A stretch of DNA of 64,000 bases from Cyanophora paradoxa (Eukaryota > Glaucocystophyceae > Cyanophorales > Cyanophoraceae). The position numbers were made by a program, and so were the translations under genes. Shown piece after piece: positions 46,241 to 57,702 of this stretch (position 1 is the first letter of the stretch; each line of letters opens with the position of its first letter). The stretch spans positions 87,651 to 151,650 of the forward strand of contig QPMI01000214.1 in NCBI GenBank assembly GCA_004431415.1. The letters run 5' to 3'. The notes beneath the pieces were generated by a model. That model did not search any database, was not told the origin of the DNA, and worked only from the letters and a program-made list of their open reading frames with translations.

Positions 46241-46795
46241 GAGCAGCGGCGGCGGCCGAGTGAGGGTGGCATCGGCAGCGCGCGCCGCGCGGCACGGGGC
46301 AGTCTTTGGCACGCGATCCGCCGCGTCCGTATAGCCGCCCAAGCCGGGCGCCCTCCCTCCGGGTCAGATGATCTAGAAGCCTGCCCCCCGGCCCTCCGCC
46401 CGCGCCCGCGTCCGCCCGAGTCGGACCTGCGCGTGATTCGTGCCTGCAGTCTCCGTCACGGCGTCCCCAATTAATATTAATATTGCAAGCCCTCCGCTCC
46501 GCCTCGCCTCGTGCCCCCCCGGCCCCCGGCGAGCTTCTCTGCCGGCGACGCCTCCTTGCCGCAGCACCCTCGCATCCGACAGTCCCTTCCCCGGCGCGGG
46601 CCAGCAGTGCTAGCGCTGCTGGCCCGGGATCCCATTGCTTCCTCGTAGTCCTCTAGCTACAGCTGATACAATGTTTCCACGTGCAGTAGCTGAGCAGACC
46701 TTGAAGCCCTGGAGCCGCCGAACGCCCTCCAACCAGCCCGCGCGGGACGAAGGGGTACTTCCCGTTGCGTCGGCGGCCTCCGAGGCCTCGGCGGA

Positions 46796-49662
46796 CCCGA
46801 ACAGATCGCTCACATGCTGAAGCGCCGGGTGGGCAGGCGCGTCCGCCGCTGCTGGCGAGGCGAGCGACGCCAGGGGTCCTGCACGCAGTAGCAGCGAAGA
46901 TCAGTTGGCGCTCAAGCGCGCGCGCCGGGACGCCCGGGCGCCTGCACCGCACTTCCATGCGATCGGCGGCCCCCGGGGTCCGACGAAGAACGCCTCTCAA
47001 GGAGAGCTGCACGGGCGGGCAGGCGGCGCTCGCCGCTTTGCTGCAGTGCTGCGCGGGGGCCGATCAAACCCCGCTCTTTCTCGGCGCCGCGGCCGCCCAA
47101 GGGCCCGGCGTGCCGCGCCCCAACACGGGAGACGCACCCGAGAGCTGCTACGCGTCGCCGAGTCCCGCCGCGCGCCCTCCACCAGGGGCCTCTAGGCCTG
47201 CAGGTGCGTTCAGGTGCCGAACTCGCACGCGGAGCCTCAGCGCGCGCTGCCCACGTACATGCGACGCAATGGGCTCCTTCGAGGCGCCCCTGGGCTCCGG
47301 AGACGCATCTTCGGACGTCTCGCGCTCGCGCTGTGCCTAATCAGCGCTCGAGGCGGACGCGCCGCGCGGGCCCACTATCAGCCCCAGAAACGCGCACCAC
47401 ATTCTTCTCATGACTTCCGACGTCCGAGGGCAGTCCGTGAGTGCGCGAGAGCGGGCCGGGCAGCGACTCCTCACACCTCAAGAGCCGACCTCCAGAGCAA
47501 ATCCCTGCAGAGTTGATCCGGGCTTTCAAGCGTGCACGTGGCCTCCACGCTCGCTAGGAGCTTGTCCGCCGTGCATAGCTAGCTGAACAGAACTCCGAGC
47601 ACCGCGCCGCTCCTGTCGGTGGCAAACGCTTGAGATAGAAACCAGGCGCGACATGAACTCAGAGCACAGATTGCACCGCCGAGAGGATTGCTCTCTCCGA
47701 GGCTCCGCACGCACTCCTTCGGGTGCCAGGACCAAAGCGTGCATTCCGCAGCTGCCCGACACGCACATCTCGTATTCTGCGCTAGATCTAGCACGCAGCA
47801 CGTGCGTAGCTAGCTCTCCGGCAACTCCGGCAAGAGGAAGGCGCGGCTTAGGCGCGGCTAAGGCGCCTTGGACGGGGGTAAGGGGAAGGGCGGGGCGGGG
47901 GGGAGGGGCAAGTTTTGGCCGCTGCAGCGGCCAATCCTTTTTTGTCCACGGGTGGGGGTACGGGTAAGTACGGGGGGGGGGCAAGTTTTGGCCGCTGCAG
48001 CGGCCAATCCTTTTTCGCACCCCCGAAATATCTGCGCTCGACTCCGCAGGCGAGCACTTTAGCTTCGCGACTTGCTGAGCTCGCGGGTGATCATGACGGC
48101 GTGCGCGCTCTTTGCCCGCACACGAGGCGCCGGCGCATGCATGGAGATCGAGATGCGGTGCGAGCGCAGTGGTGCGCCCCCGAACTCAGCTAGCTATAGG
48201 ATGTTCAACGGTTGTTGCTGAAGATCTGCAGGTCGAGGCGAGGAGCTCGAGGACCACGCGTACAGACGGCAGTGCACAGCCCAAATCGCGGGCTCGCAGC
48301 CGGTAGATCATCGGATCCTGCGCGAACGCTCCGAGGCTCGCACGCCGGGGCCTTGCAGCTGTGTGCAGCGCGCAACGACAACGACAGCGGCCGGGGGCGT
48401 CGAAGACAGAGAAAGGCTCTGAGCGACGCTCGTTCGACGTGCGGGCGGCTGCGGTGATCGGGGCGTGTTGAGGCCCTGAGGCGCTCGCTGGCCGCTCTTC
48501 CTGGTACGGCGCGACGGCCTCCACGCCGCCGACCTGCGGGTGCAGCCGGAGGAGCTCCGCGACGCGGCCGCCGCCTTGGTCCGCCTCCGGCGTTTCCCCT
48601 TCGACTCCGCCCGCTCGCCCGCTCGCGCGCCGCGCCGCGCGGGCCGACCGTCGGACGGACGCAGCGGTGGCGGCGGCGCAAGCGCGGGCGGGAACTCCTG
48701 CGGCAGCTGCCGAAGGAGGCGACGGGCCTCCTCGTCGACCTCGTCTCGGGGTGCGCGGCGGGCCCTGCCTCGTCCCTGCCGCCCCCGCGCGCCTCACGCG
48801 GCCCGCAGCACCTTCGCAGCCGCCCCGCCGCCCCCGACGCCGCCATCGCCATCGGCCTCTCTGCCCCCTGCCGCCCCGCCCGCCCTGCCGGGCGAGTCAG
48901 TGGCGACCGTGCCGGCTCCATCGGCACGGCCGGCCGGCGGCACCGGGCGGACCCGGCACGACGCCGAGCTGGCTGGCTCTCCATCTTCTTGGAGACCGCC
49001 GCCGCCGCGGGGCCTTCCCCGCCGGCGCCGGCCGTCCGGGTGGCCAACCCCCTCATCGAGTTCCTCAGGAGCGTCGAGCTCGGCTACTGCGCGCGGCTCC
49101 ACGTCGAGCAGCGGCGGCGGCCGAGTGAGGGTGGCATCGGCAGCGCGCGCCGCGCGGCACGGGGCAGTCTTTGGCACGCGATCCGCCGCGTCCGTATAGC
49201 CGCCCAAGCCGGGCGCCCTCCCTCCGGGTCAGATGATCTAGAAGCCTGCCCCCCGGCCCTCCGCCCGCGCCCGCGTCCGCCCGAGTCGGACCTGCGCGTG
49301 ATTCGTGCCTGCAGTCTCCGTCACGGCGTCCCCAATTAATATTAATATTGCAAGCCCTCCGCTCCGCCTCGCCTCGTGCCCCCCCGGCCCCCGGCGAGCT
49401 TCTCTGCCGGCGACGCCTCCTTGCCGCAGCACCCTCGCATCCGACAGTCCCTTCCCCGGCGCGGGCCAGCAGTGCTAGCGCTGCTGGCCCCGGGATCCCA
49501 TTGCTTCCTCGTAGTCCTCTAGCTACAGCTGATACAATGTTTCCACGTGCAGTAGCTGAGCAGACCTTGAAGCCCTGGAGCCGCCGAACGCCCTCCAACC
49601 AGCCCCGCGCGGGACGAAGGGGTACTTCCCGTTGCGTCGGCGGCCTCCGAGGCCTCGGCGGA
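46796..49662 (+). repeat. Array copy 2 (2,867 bp)
   Basis: Complete unit. It carries a small unique insertion CAACGGTTG near 48204, where the other copies read GATGTTGTTGCTG. Confidence 0.9.
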
Positions 49663-50777
49663 CCCGAACAGATCGCTCACATGCTGAAGCGCCGGGTGGG
49701 CAGGCGCGTCCGCCGCTGCTGGCGAGGCGAGCGACGCCAGGGGTCCTGCACGCAGTAGCAGCGAAGATCAGTTGGCGCTCAAGCGCGCGCGCCGGGACGC
49801 CCGGGCGCCTGCACCGCACTTCCATGCGATCGGCGGCCCCCGGGGTCCGACGAAGAACGCCTCTCAAGGAGAGCTGCACGGGCGGGCAGGCGGCGCTCGC
49901 CGCTTTGCTGCAGTGCTGCGCGGGGGCCGATCAAACCCCGCTCTTTCTCGGCGCCGCGGCCGCCCAAGGGCCCGGCGTGCCGCGCCCCAACACGGGAGAC
50001 GCACCCGAGAGCTGCTACGCGTCGCCGAGTCCCGCCGCGCGCCCTCCACCAGGGGCCTCTAGGCCTGCAGGTGCGTTCAGGTGCCGAACTCGCACGCGGA
50101 GCCTCAGCGCGCGCTGCCCACGTACATGCGACGCAATGGGCTCCTTCGAGGCGCCCTGGGCTCCGGAGACGCATCTTCGGACGTCTCGCGCTCGCGCTGT
50201 GCCTAATCAGCGCTCGAGGCGGACGCGCCGCGCGGGCCCACTATCAGCCCCAGAAACGCGCACCACATTCTTCTCATGACTTCCGACGTCCGAGGGCAGT
50301 CCGTGAGTGCGCGAGAGCGGGCCGGGCAGCGACTCCTCACACCTCAAGAGCCGACCTCCAGAGCAAATCCCTGCAGAGTTGATCCGGGCTTTCAAGCGTG
50401 CACGTGGCCTCCACGCTCGCTAGGAGCTTGTCCGCCGTGCATAGCTAGCTGAACAGAACTCCGAGCACCGCGCCGCTCCTGTCGGTGGCAAACGCTTGAG
50501 ATAGAAACCAGGCGCGACATGAACTCAGAGCACAGATTGCACCGCCGAGAGGATTGCTCTCTCCGAGGCTCCGCACGCACTCCTTCGGGTGCCAGGACCA
50601 AAGCGTGCATTCCGCAGCTGCCCGACACGCACATCTCGTATTCTGCGCTAGATCTAGCACGCAGCACGTGCGTAGCTAGCTCTCCGGCAACTCCGGCAAG
50701 AGGAAGGCGCGGCTAAGGCGCCTTGGACGGGGGTAAGGGGAAGGGCGGGGGGGGGGGTGGGGCAAGTTTTGGCCGCT

Positions 50778-50785
50778 GCAGCGGC
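50778..50785. repeat. Left target-site duplication of the transposon
   Basis: GCAGCGGC, identical to 53158-53165. Confidence 0.9.
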
Positions 50786-51439
50786 TAGCTATAGGGTTGC
50801 CACTTACGGTGTAAGTCACAAGGCTTCAAGATGGTCCGGACGCGGACATACGTCATAGGGGGGTACAGTAGGGTCGCCATACAAACGCACCCGCTCCCTT
50901 CCCGTGCAGCTAGCTCCCGTTTCATCGCAGCTAGCGTGCCGTTGGCGTGCGTAATGCAATTGCTACAGAGCGGATTCCCGCGACCCGCATCCCATTTCAA
51001 ATGCCAACAAGAAACGTGATGCAGCCCGACAACCAAGCACGCGCGGCACAATCGCGTCTGTAGCTATTGCATTTCATCTCCTATCTAGTCGATCTAGCGC
51101 AGCTTTCCTGGCGGCCGGCTCCGGAAGTGGAGTAGATGCGGCCAGCTCCGGATGGCACCAAGGTGCAGGACCAGCGGCGGGCTTCCGCCGCCACCGACAG
51201 CGAGCGGCCTACGTGCGCATCGATTAGAGAAGCCAGAAACAGCGAAAAGAGGCCGGCGAGTGCACCAGGGTAGCAAGTCTCCCGAGGTGCCATGTTGGTC
51301 ATCCTCGCCATCCCGGCGACGCTCGCTGCATATCAGAAGTTTAGCCAGCTTATGTCGACAATGAAGTGGTTTCATACCGTGAAAGCGCACCTAGACACGC
51401 CGTGGGCGCCGTGGTGGTGAACTGACTGCAGGTCTCTAT

Positions 51440-52036
51440 CTGGTGGTGCAGAGTTAGGGTTGCACAGCGCAGCGCCTGGCGGGAGGCAGCGCGTATAGTT
51501 CATATCTAACATAGAGAAAGAGAAGCACGCACTTCCGGGCGGCGGGGCTCAGTTTCAAGGTCGGCGGTCCGCGAACCACCCCTTGGCGCAGCGAGGCCGG
51601 GCGCGCCACCGGCTGCGCGGCGGCGGGTCACAGCTTGCACGCGGATAGTACACATGTATGTCGAAGTGCGGCCGTACCGCTAGAGGAATCTGGCATCGAA
51701 GCAGAGCGAGGTGCAACCGAAACGCGATGGGGGCAAACTGGTGGTGCAGAGTTACGGGCGCAAAGCGCAGCGCCTGGGCGGGAGGCAGCGCGTATAGTTC
51801 ATATCTAACATAGAGAAAGAGAAGCACGCACTTCCGGACGGCGGGGCTCAGTTTCCAGGTCGGCGGTCCGCGAACCACCCCCCTTGGCGCAGCGAGGCCG
51901 GGCGCGCCACCGCTGCGCGGCGGCGGGTCAGGGCTTGCACGCGGATAGTACACATGCATTGCAAAGTGCGGCCGTACCGCTAGAGGCATCTGGCATCGAA
52001 GAAGAGCGAGGTGCAACCGAAACGCGATGGGGGGAA
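51440..52036. repeat. 298-bp tandem duplication inside the transposon
   Basis: Copy A 51440-51737 and copy B 51738-52036 share long blocks such as GCGTATAGTTCATATCTAAC and GAGCGAGGTGCAACCGAAAC at 298-300-bp spacing, with scattered mismatches. On the minus strand this makes a duplicated peptide-like frame (HLALLRCQ...PLAVRPHF), which I take as a by-product. Confidence 0.85.
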
Positions 52037-52679
52037 AGTGATCTGCGGCGCGCGATCGCTTCCCGTGAGCGGAACCGAGCCACGACCGCCGAGAGAGGTA
52101 CGCACATCGATAATAGAGCCCCGAAACGCATACAGGGTGAGCGGCGCCACGTTGCCGACGCGGGAGGAGGGCCGCCGGGAGGCACCCCTCCGTCGCAGCA
52201 CGCAGACGCTGCGCGGGCGGCTTAAGTCATATCTAGCGGATGGATATGCATCGAGGAGGCAGGAAAGACACCTGCCGGCGAGCTGCGCCCAGAGATCCGA
52301 GAGTCGCTCCTCGCTACCGCGCCCGAGATGCGCTGCCGGGCCGCCGGGCGCGCGCGAAGCGCCCGAAAGTGCTATACTACGTCCAGAGAGATCGTTGAGC
52401 CGTGTGCCGATGCCGGAAAGACTTCGGCCAGACTTCGGTCGTCGATCCGGGAAGCGGGCAGAAACAGCTGGCCGGTCGCGCAGGTTAAGAGATTGAGTGA
52501 CAGGTCAACGTTTGCCAAGAGCGCTCGCTCCGGCTTGCGCTGGTTGCTCGCCGCCATGCACTCTCTTCCCACCCGTGGCTAGTGCTTCTCGGTTTTGCTA
52601 GTACCCCCCGAGCCGCGTCCGCTGTGACGCTATGTCTTTTTTTACAAATCTTGCCGCCTTGTGAGTCAGCCTGGAGCCG

Positions 52680-53145
52680 CCGTAAGTGGGAGTGTAAGTG
52701 GAGTGTAAGTGTAAGTCGATCCGTAAGTCGGCTGTAAGTGGGGTAGAAGCGAGGCGAAAACGCTCCGAATCTGTCGTAAAGATTGGTTATGACTCAGTGA
52801 TCTAAGCGTGAACATTTAACAAGGTTGGCTCCGTGTTTAAGCACTTGAAGACCCTCAAGAGCATGACTTCCATACCCTTGCATGCGCAGCTTGTAACCCC
52901 CTGATGGGCTGCTTGTACCTCAATTCCAGGCGCACTGACCGCTGAACAAGCGAGAAACACGCTTTTACGTATACAGTGTTTCTAGATCGTTTTGGGTCCG
53001 AATTAGGTCGTTTTTCGCTGGTCGAAGGGGGTATCCTGGGGGGCGACTTACGACTTACGGCCGTAATTATAAGTCGGTTTTTGGGGGCCGTAAGTGTAAG
53101 TGGAGTGTAAGTTAAGTCACTTACGTAAGTCGTTTGTAAGTGAAA
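52680..53145 (+). repeat. GTAAGT-rich subterminal zone of the transposon
   Basis: GTAAGT or its complement ACTTAC occurs more than ten times, clustered at 52680-52740 and 53045-53140, with a matching pair near the left end (50812-50840). Clustered short subterminal repeats are typical transposase-binding sites in hAT elements. Confidence 0.75.
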
Positions 53146-53157
53146 GCGGCAACCCTA

Positions 53158-53165
53158 GCAGCGGC
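53158..53165. repeat. Right target-site duplication of the transposon
   Basis: GCAGCGGC; the array unit resumes with CAATCCTTTTTTGTCC. Confidence 0.9.
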
Positions 53166-54884
53166 CAATCCTTTTTTGTCCACGGGTGGGGGTACGGGTA
53201 AGTACGGGGGGGGGGGCAAGTTTTGGCCGCTGCAGCGGCCAATCCTTTTTCGCACCCCCGAAATATCTGCGCTCGACTCCGCAGGCGAGCACTTTAGCTT
53301 CGCGACTTGCTGAGCTCGCGGGTGACGGCGTGCGCGCTCTTTGCCCGCACACGAGGCGCCGGCGCATGCATGGAGATCGAGATGCGGTGCGAGCGCAGTG
53401 GTGCGCCCCCGAACTCAGCTAGCTATAGGATGTTGTTGCTGAAGATCTGCAGGTCGAGGCGAGGAGCTCGAGGACCACGCGTACAGACGGCAGTGCACAG
53501 CCCAAATCGCGGGCTCGCAGCCGGTAGATCATCGGATCCTGCGCGAACGCTCCGAGGCTCGCACGCCGGGGCCTTGCAGCTGTGTGCAGCGCGCAACGAC
53601 AACGACAGCGGCCGGGGGCGTCGAAGACAGAGAAAGGCTCTGAGCGACGCTCGTTCGACGTGCGGGCGGCTGCGGTGATCGGGGCGTGTTGAGGCCCTGA
53701 GGCGCTCGCTGGCCGCTCTTCCTGGTACGGCGCGACGGCCTCCACGCCGCCGACCTGCGGATGCAGCCGGAGGAGCTCCGCGACGCGGCCGCCGCCTTGG
53801 TCCGCCTCCGGCGTTTCCCCTTCGACTCCGCCCGCTCGCCCGCTCGCGCGCCGCGCCGCGCGGGCCGACCGTCGGACGGACGCAGCGGTGGCGGCGGCGC
53901 AAGCGCGGGCGGGAACTCCTGCGGCAGCTGCCGAAGGAGGCGACGGGCCTCCTCGTCGACCTCGTCTCGGGGTGCGCGGCGGGCCCTGCCTCGTCCCTGC
54001 CCGCCCCCGCGCGCCTCACGCGGCCCGCAGCACCTTCGCAGCCGCCCCGCCGCCCCCGACGCCGCCATCGCCATCGGCCTCTCTGCCCCCTGCCGCCCCG
54101 CCCGCCCTGCCGGGCGAGTCAGTGGCGACCGTGCCGGCTCCATCGGCACGGCCGGCCGGCGGCACCGGGCGGACCCGGCACGACGCCGAGCTGGCTGGCT
54201 CTCCATCTTCTTGGAGACCGCCGCCGCCGCGGGGCCTTCCCCGCCGGCGCCGGCCGTCCGGGTGGCCAACCCCCTCATCGAGTTCCTCAGGAGCGTCGAG
54301 CTCGGCTACTGCGCGCGGCTCCACGTCGAGCAGCGGCGGCGGCCGAGTGAGGGTGGCATCGGCAGCGCGCGCCGCGCGGCACGGGGCAGTCTTTGGCACG
54401 CGATCCGCCGCGTCCGTATAGCCGCCCAAGCCGGGCGCCCTCCCTCCGGGTCAGATGATCTAGAAGCCTGCCCCCCGGCCCTCCGCCCGCGCCCGCGTCC
54501 GCCCGAGTCGGACCTGCGCGTGATTCGTGCCTGCAGTCTCCGTCACGGCGTCCCCAATTAATATTAATATTGCAAGCCCTCCGCTCCGCCTCGCCTCGTG
54601 CCCCCCCGGCCCCCGGCGAGCTTCTCTGCCGGCGACGCCTCCTTGCCGCAGCACCCTCGCATCCGACAGTCCCTTCCCCGGCGCGGGCCAGCAGTGCTAG
54701 CGCTGCTGGCCCCGGGATCCCATTGCTTCCTCGTAGTCCTCTAGCTACAGCTGATACAATGTTTCCACGTGCAGTAGCTGAGCAGACCTTGAAGCCCTGG
54801 AGCCGCCGAACGCCCTCCAACCAGCCCCGCGCGGGACGAAGGGGTACTTCCCGTTGCGTCGGCGGCCTCCGAGGCCTCGGCGGA

Positions 54885-57702
54885 CCCGAACAGATCGCTC
54901 ACATGCTGAAGCGCCGGGTGGGCAGGCGCGTCCGCCGCTGCTGGCGAGGCGAGCGACGCCAGGGGTCCTGCACGCAGTAGCAGCGAAGATCAGTTGGCGC
55001 TCAAGCGCGCGCGCCGGGACGCCCGGGCGCCTGCACCGCACTTCCATGCGATCGGCGGCCCCCGGGGTCCGACGAAGAACGCCTCTCAAGGAGAGCTGCA
55101 CGGGCGGGCAGGCGGCGCTCGCCGCTTTGCTGCAGTGCTGCGCGGGGGCCGATCAAACCCCGCTCTTTCTCGGCGCCGCGGCCGCCCAAGGGCCCGGCGT
55201 GCCGCGCCCAACACGGGAGACGCACCCGAGAGCTGCTACGCGTCGCCGAGTCCCGCCGCGCGCCCTCCACCAGGGCCTCTAGGCCTGCAGGTGCGTTCAG
55301 GTGCCGAACTCGCACGCGGAGCCTCAGCGCGCGCTGCCCACGTACATGCGACGCAATGGGCTCCTTCGAGGCGCCCCTGGGCTCCGGAGACGCATCTTCG
55401 GACGTCTCGCGCTCGCGCTGTGCCTAATCAGCGCTCGAGGCGGACGCGCCGCGCGGGCCCACTATCAGCCCAGAAACGCGCACCACATTCTTCTCATGAC
55501 TTCCGACGTCCGAGGGCAGTCCGTGAGTGCGCGAGAGCGGGCCGGGCAGCGACTCCTCACACCTCAAGAGCCGACCTCCAGAGCAAATCCCTGCAGAGTT
55601 GATCCGGGCTTTCAAGCGTGCACGTGGCCTCCACGCTCGCTAGGAGCTTGTCCGCCGTGCATAGCTAGCTGAACAGAACTCCGAGCACCGCGCCGCTCCT
55701 GTCGGTGGCAAACGCTTGAGATAGAAACCAGGCGCGACATGAACTCAGAGCACAGATTGCACCGCCGAGAGGATTGCTCTCTCCGAGGCTCCGCACGCAC
55801 TCCTTCGGGTGCCAGGACCAAAGCGTGCATTCCGCAGCTGCCCGACACGCACATCTCGTATTCTGCGCTAGATCTAGCACGCAGCACGTGCGTAGCTAGC
55901 TCTCCGGCAACTCCGGCAAGAGGAAGGCGCGGCTAAGGCGCCTTGGACGGGGGTAAGGGGAAGGGCGGGGGGGGGGGTGGGGGCAAGTTTTGGCCGCTGC
56001 AGCGGCCAATCCTTTTTTGTCCACGGGTGGGGGTACGGGTAAGTACGGGGGGGGGCAAGTTTTGGCCGCTGCAGCGGCCAATCCTTTTTCGCACCCCCGA
56101 AATATCTGCGCTCGACTCCGCAGGCGAGCACTTTAGCTTCGCGACTTGCTGAGCTCGCGGGTGACGGCGTGCGCGCTCTTTGCCCGCACACGAGGCGCCG
56201 GCGCATGCATGGAGATCGAGATGCGGTGCGAGCGCAGTGGTGCGCCCCGAACTCAGCTAGCTATAGGATGTTGTTGCTGAAGATCTGCAGGTCGAGGCGA
56301 GGAGCTCGAGGACCACGCGTACAGACGGCAGTGCACAGCCCAAATCGCGGGCTCGCAGCCGGTAGATCATCGGATCCTGCGCGAACGCTCCGAGGCTCGC
56401 ACGCCGGGGCCTTGCAGCTGTGTGCAGCGCGCAACGACAACGACAGCGGCCGGGGCGTCGAAGACAGAGAAAGGCTCTGAGCGACGCTCGTTCGACGTGC
56501 GGGCGGCTGCGGTGATCGGGGCGTGTTGAGGCCTGAGGCGCTCGCTGGCCGCTCTTCCTGGTACGGCGCGACGGCCTCCACGCCGCCGACCTGCGGGTGC
56601 AGCCGGAGGAGCTCCGCGACGCGGCCGCCGCCTTGGTCCGCCTCCGGCGTTTCCCCTTCGACTCCGCCGCTCGCCCGCTCGCGCGCCGCGCCGCGCGGGC
56701 CGACCGTCGGACGGACGCAGCGGTGGCGGCGGCGCAAGCGCGGGCGGGAACTCCTGCGGCAGCTGCCGAAGGAGGCGACGGGCCTCCTCGTCGACCTCGT
56801 CTCGGGGTGCGCGGCGGGCCCTGCCTCGTCCCTGCCGCCCCGCGCGCCTCACGCGGCCCGCAGCACCTTCGCAGCCGCCCCGCCGCCCCGACGCCGCCAT
56901 CGCCATCGGCCTCTCTGCCCCTGCCGCCCGCCCGCCCTGCCGGGCGAGTCAGTGGCGACCGTGCCGGCTCCATCGGCACGGCCGGCCGGCGGCACCGGGC
57001 GGACCCGGCACGACGCCGAGCTGGCTGGCTCTCCATCTTCTTGGAGACCGCCGCCGCCGCGGGGCCTTCCCGCCGGCGCCGGCCGTCCGGGTGGCCAACC
57101 CCTCATCGAGTTCCTCAGGAGCGTCGAGCTCGGCTACTGCGCGCGGCTCCACGTCGAGCAGCGGCGGCGGCCGAGTGAGGGTGGCATCGGCAGCGCGCGC
57201 CGCGCGGCACGGGCAGTCTTTGGCACGCGATCCGCCGCGTCCGTATAGCCGCCCAAGCCGGGCGCCCTCCTCCGGGTCAGATGATCTAGAAGCCTGCCCC
57301 CGGCCCTCCGCCCGCGCCCGCGTCCGCCCGAGTCGGACCTGCGCGTGATTCGTGCCTGCAGTCTCCGTCACGGCGTCCCAATTAATATTAATATTGCAAG
57401 CCCTCCGCTCCGCCTCGCCTCGTGCCCCCCGGCCCCGGCGAGCTTCTCTGCCGGCGACGCCTCCTTGCCGCAGCACCTCGCATCCGACAGTCCCTTCCCC
57501 GGCGCGGGCCAGCAGTGCTAGCGCTGCTGGCCCGGGATCCATTGCTTCCTCGTAGTCCTCTAGCTACAGCTGATACAATGTTTCCACGTGCAGTAGCTGA
57601 GCAGACTTGAAGCCCTGGAGCCGCCGAACGCCCTCCAACCAGCCCCGCGCGGGACGAAGGGGTACTTCCCGTTGCGTCGGCGGCCTCCGAGGCCTCGGCG
57701 GA
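54885..57702 (+). repeat. Array copy 4 (2,818 bp)
   Basis: Shorter than the others mainly through many one-base losses in C or G runs between about 56240 and 57700. Confidence 0.9.

Larger units (their letters stand above)
43941..46795 (+). repeat. Array copy 1 (2,855 bp)
   Basis: First full unit, with both palindromes intact. It differs from the others near its start (TTGCATGCTGAAG rather than CTCACATGCTGAAG) and at GGTTCCTCTAGG. Confidence 0.9.
50786..53157. mobile_element. hAT-like non-autonomous DNA transposon (2,372 bp)
   Basis: The element interrupts an array unit at its palindrome and is flanked by an exact 8-bp direct repeat, GCAGCGGC (50778-50785 and 53158-53165). The other array copies have this sequence once, so it is a true target-site duplication. 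Its ends are inverted: left TAGCTATAGGGTTGCCACTTAC, right (as complement) TAGGGTTGCCGCTTTCACTTAC. An 8-bp duplication with TAGGGTTGCC-like ends fits the hAT superfamily. No transposase-like ORF is visible, so it would need a partner in trans. Inside are a 298-bp tandem duplication and GTAAGT-rich subterminal zones. Confidence 0.85.
49663..54884 (+). repeat. Array copy 3, split by a transposon
   Basis: The unit is continuous once the 2,372-bp element and one 8-bp duplicate are taken out (about 2,842 bp). It also lacks a GGCTTAGGCGC segment present in copies 1-2 near 45000 and 47850, a deletion it shares with copies 4 and 5. Confidence 0.9.

Noticed and set aside
51555-52016. Minus-strand 153-codon ORF as transposase
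   Set aside because: Its two halves repeat each other because of the 298-bp DNA duplication, and it shows no hAT catalytic or zinc-finger motif.
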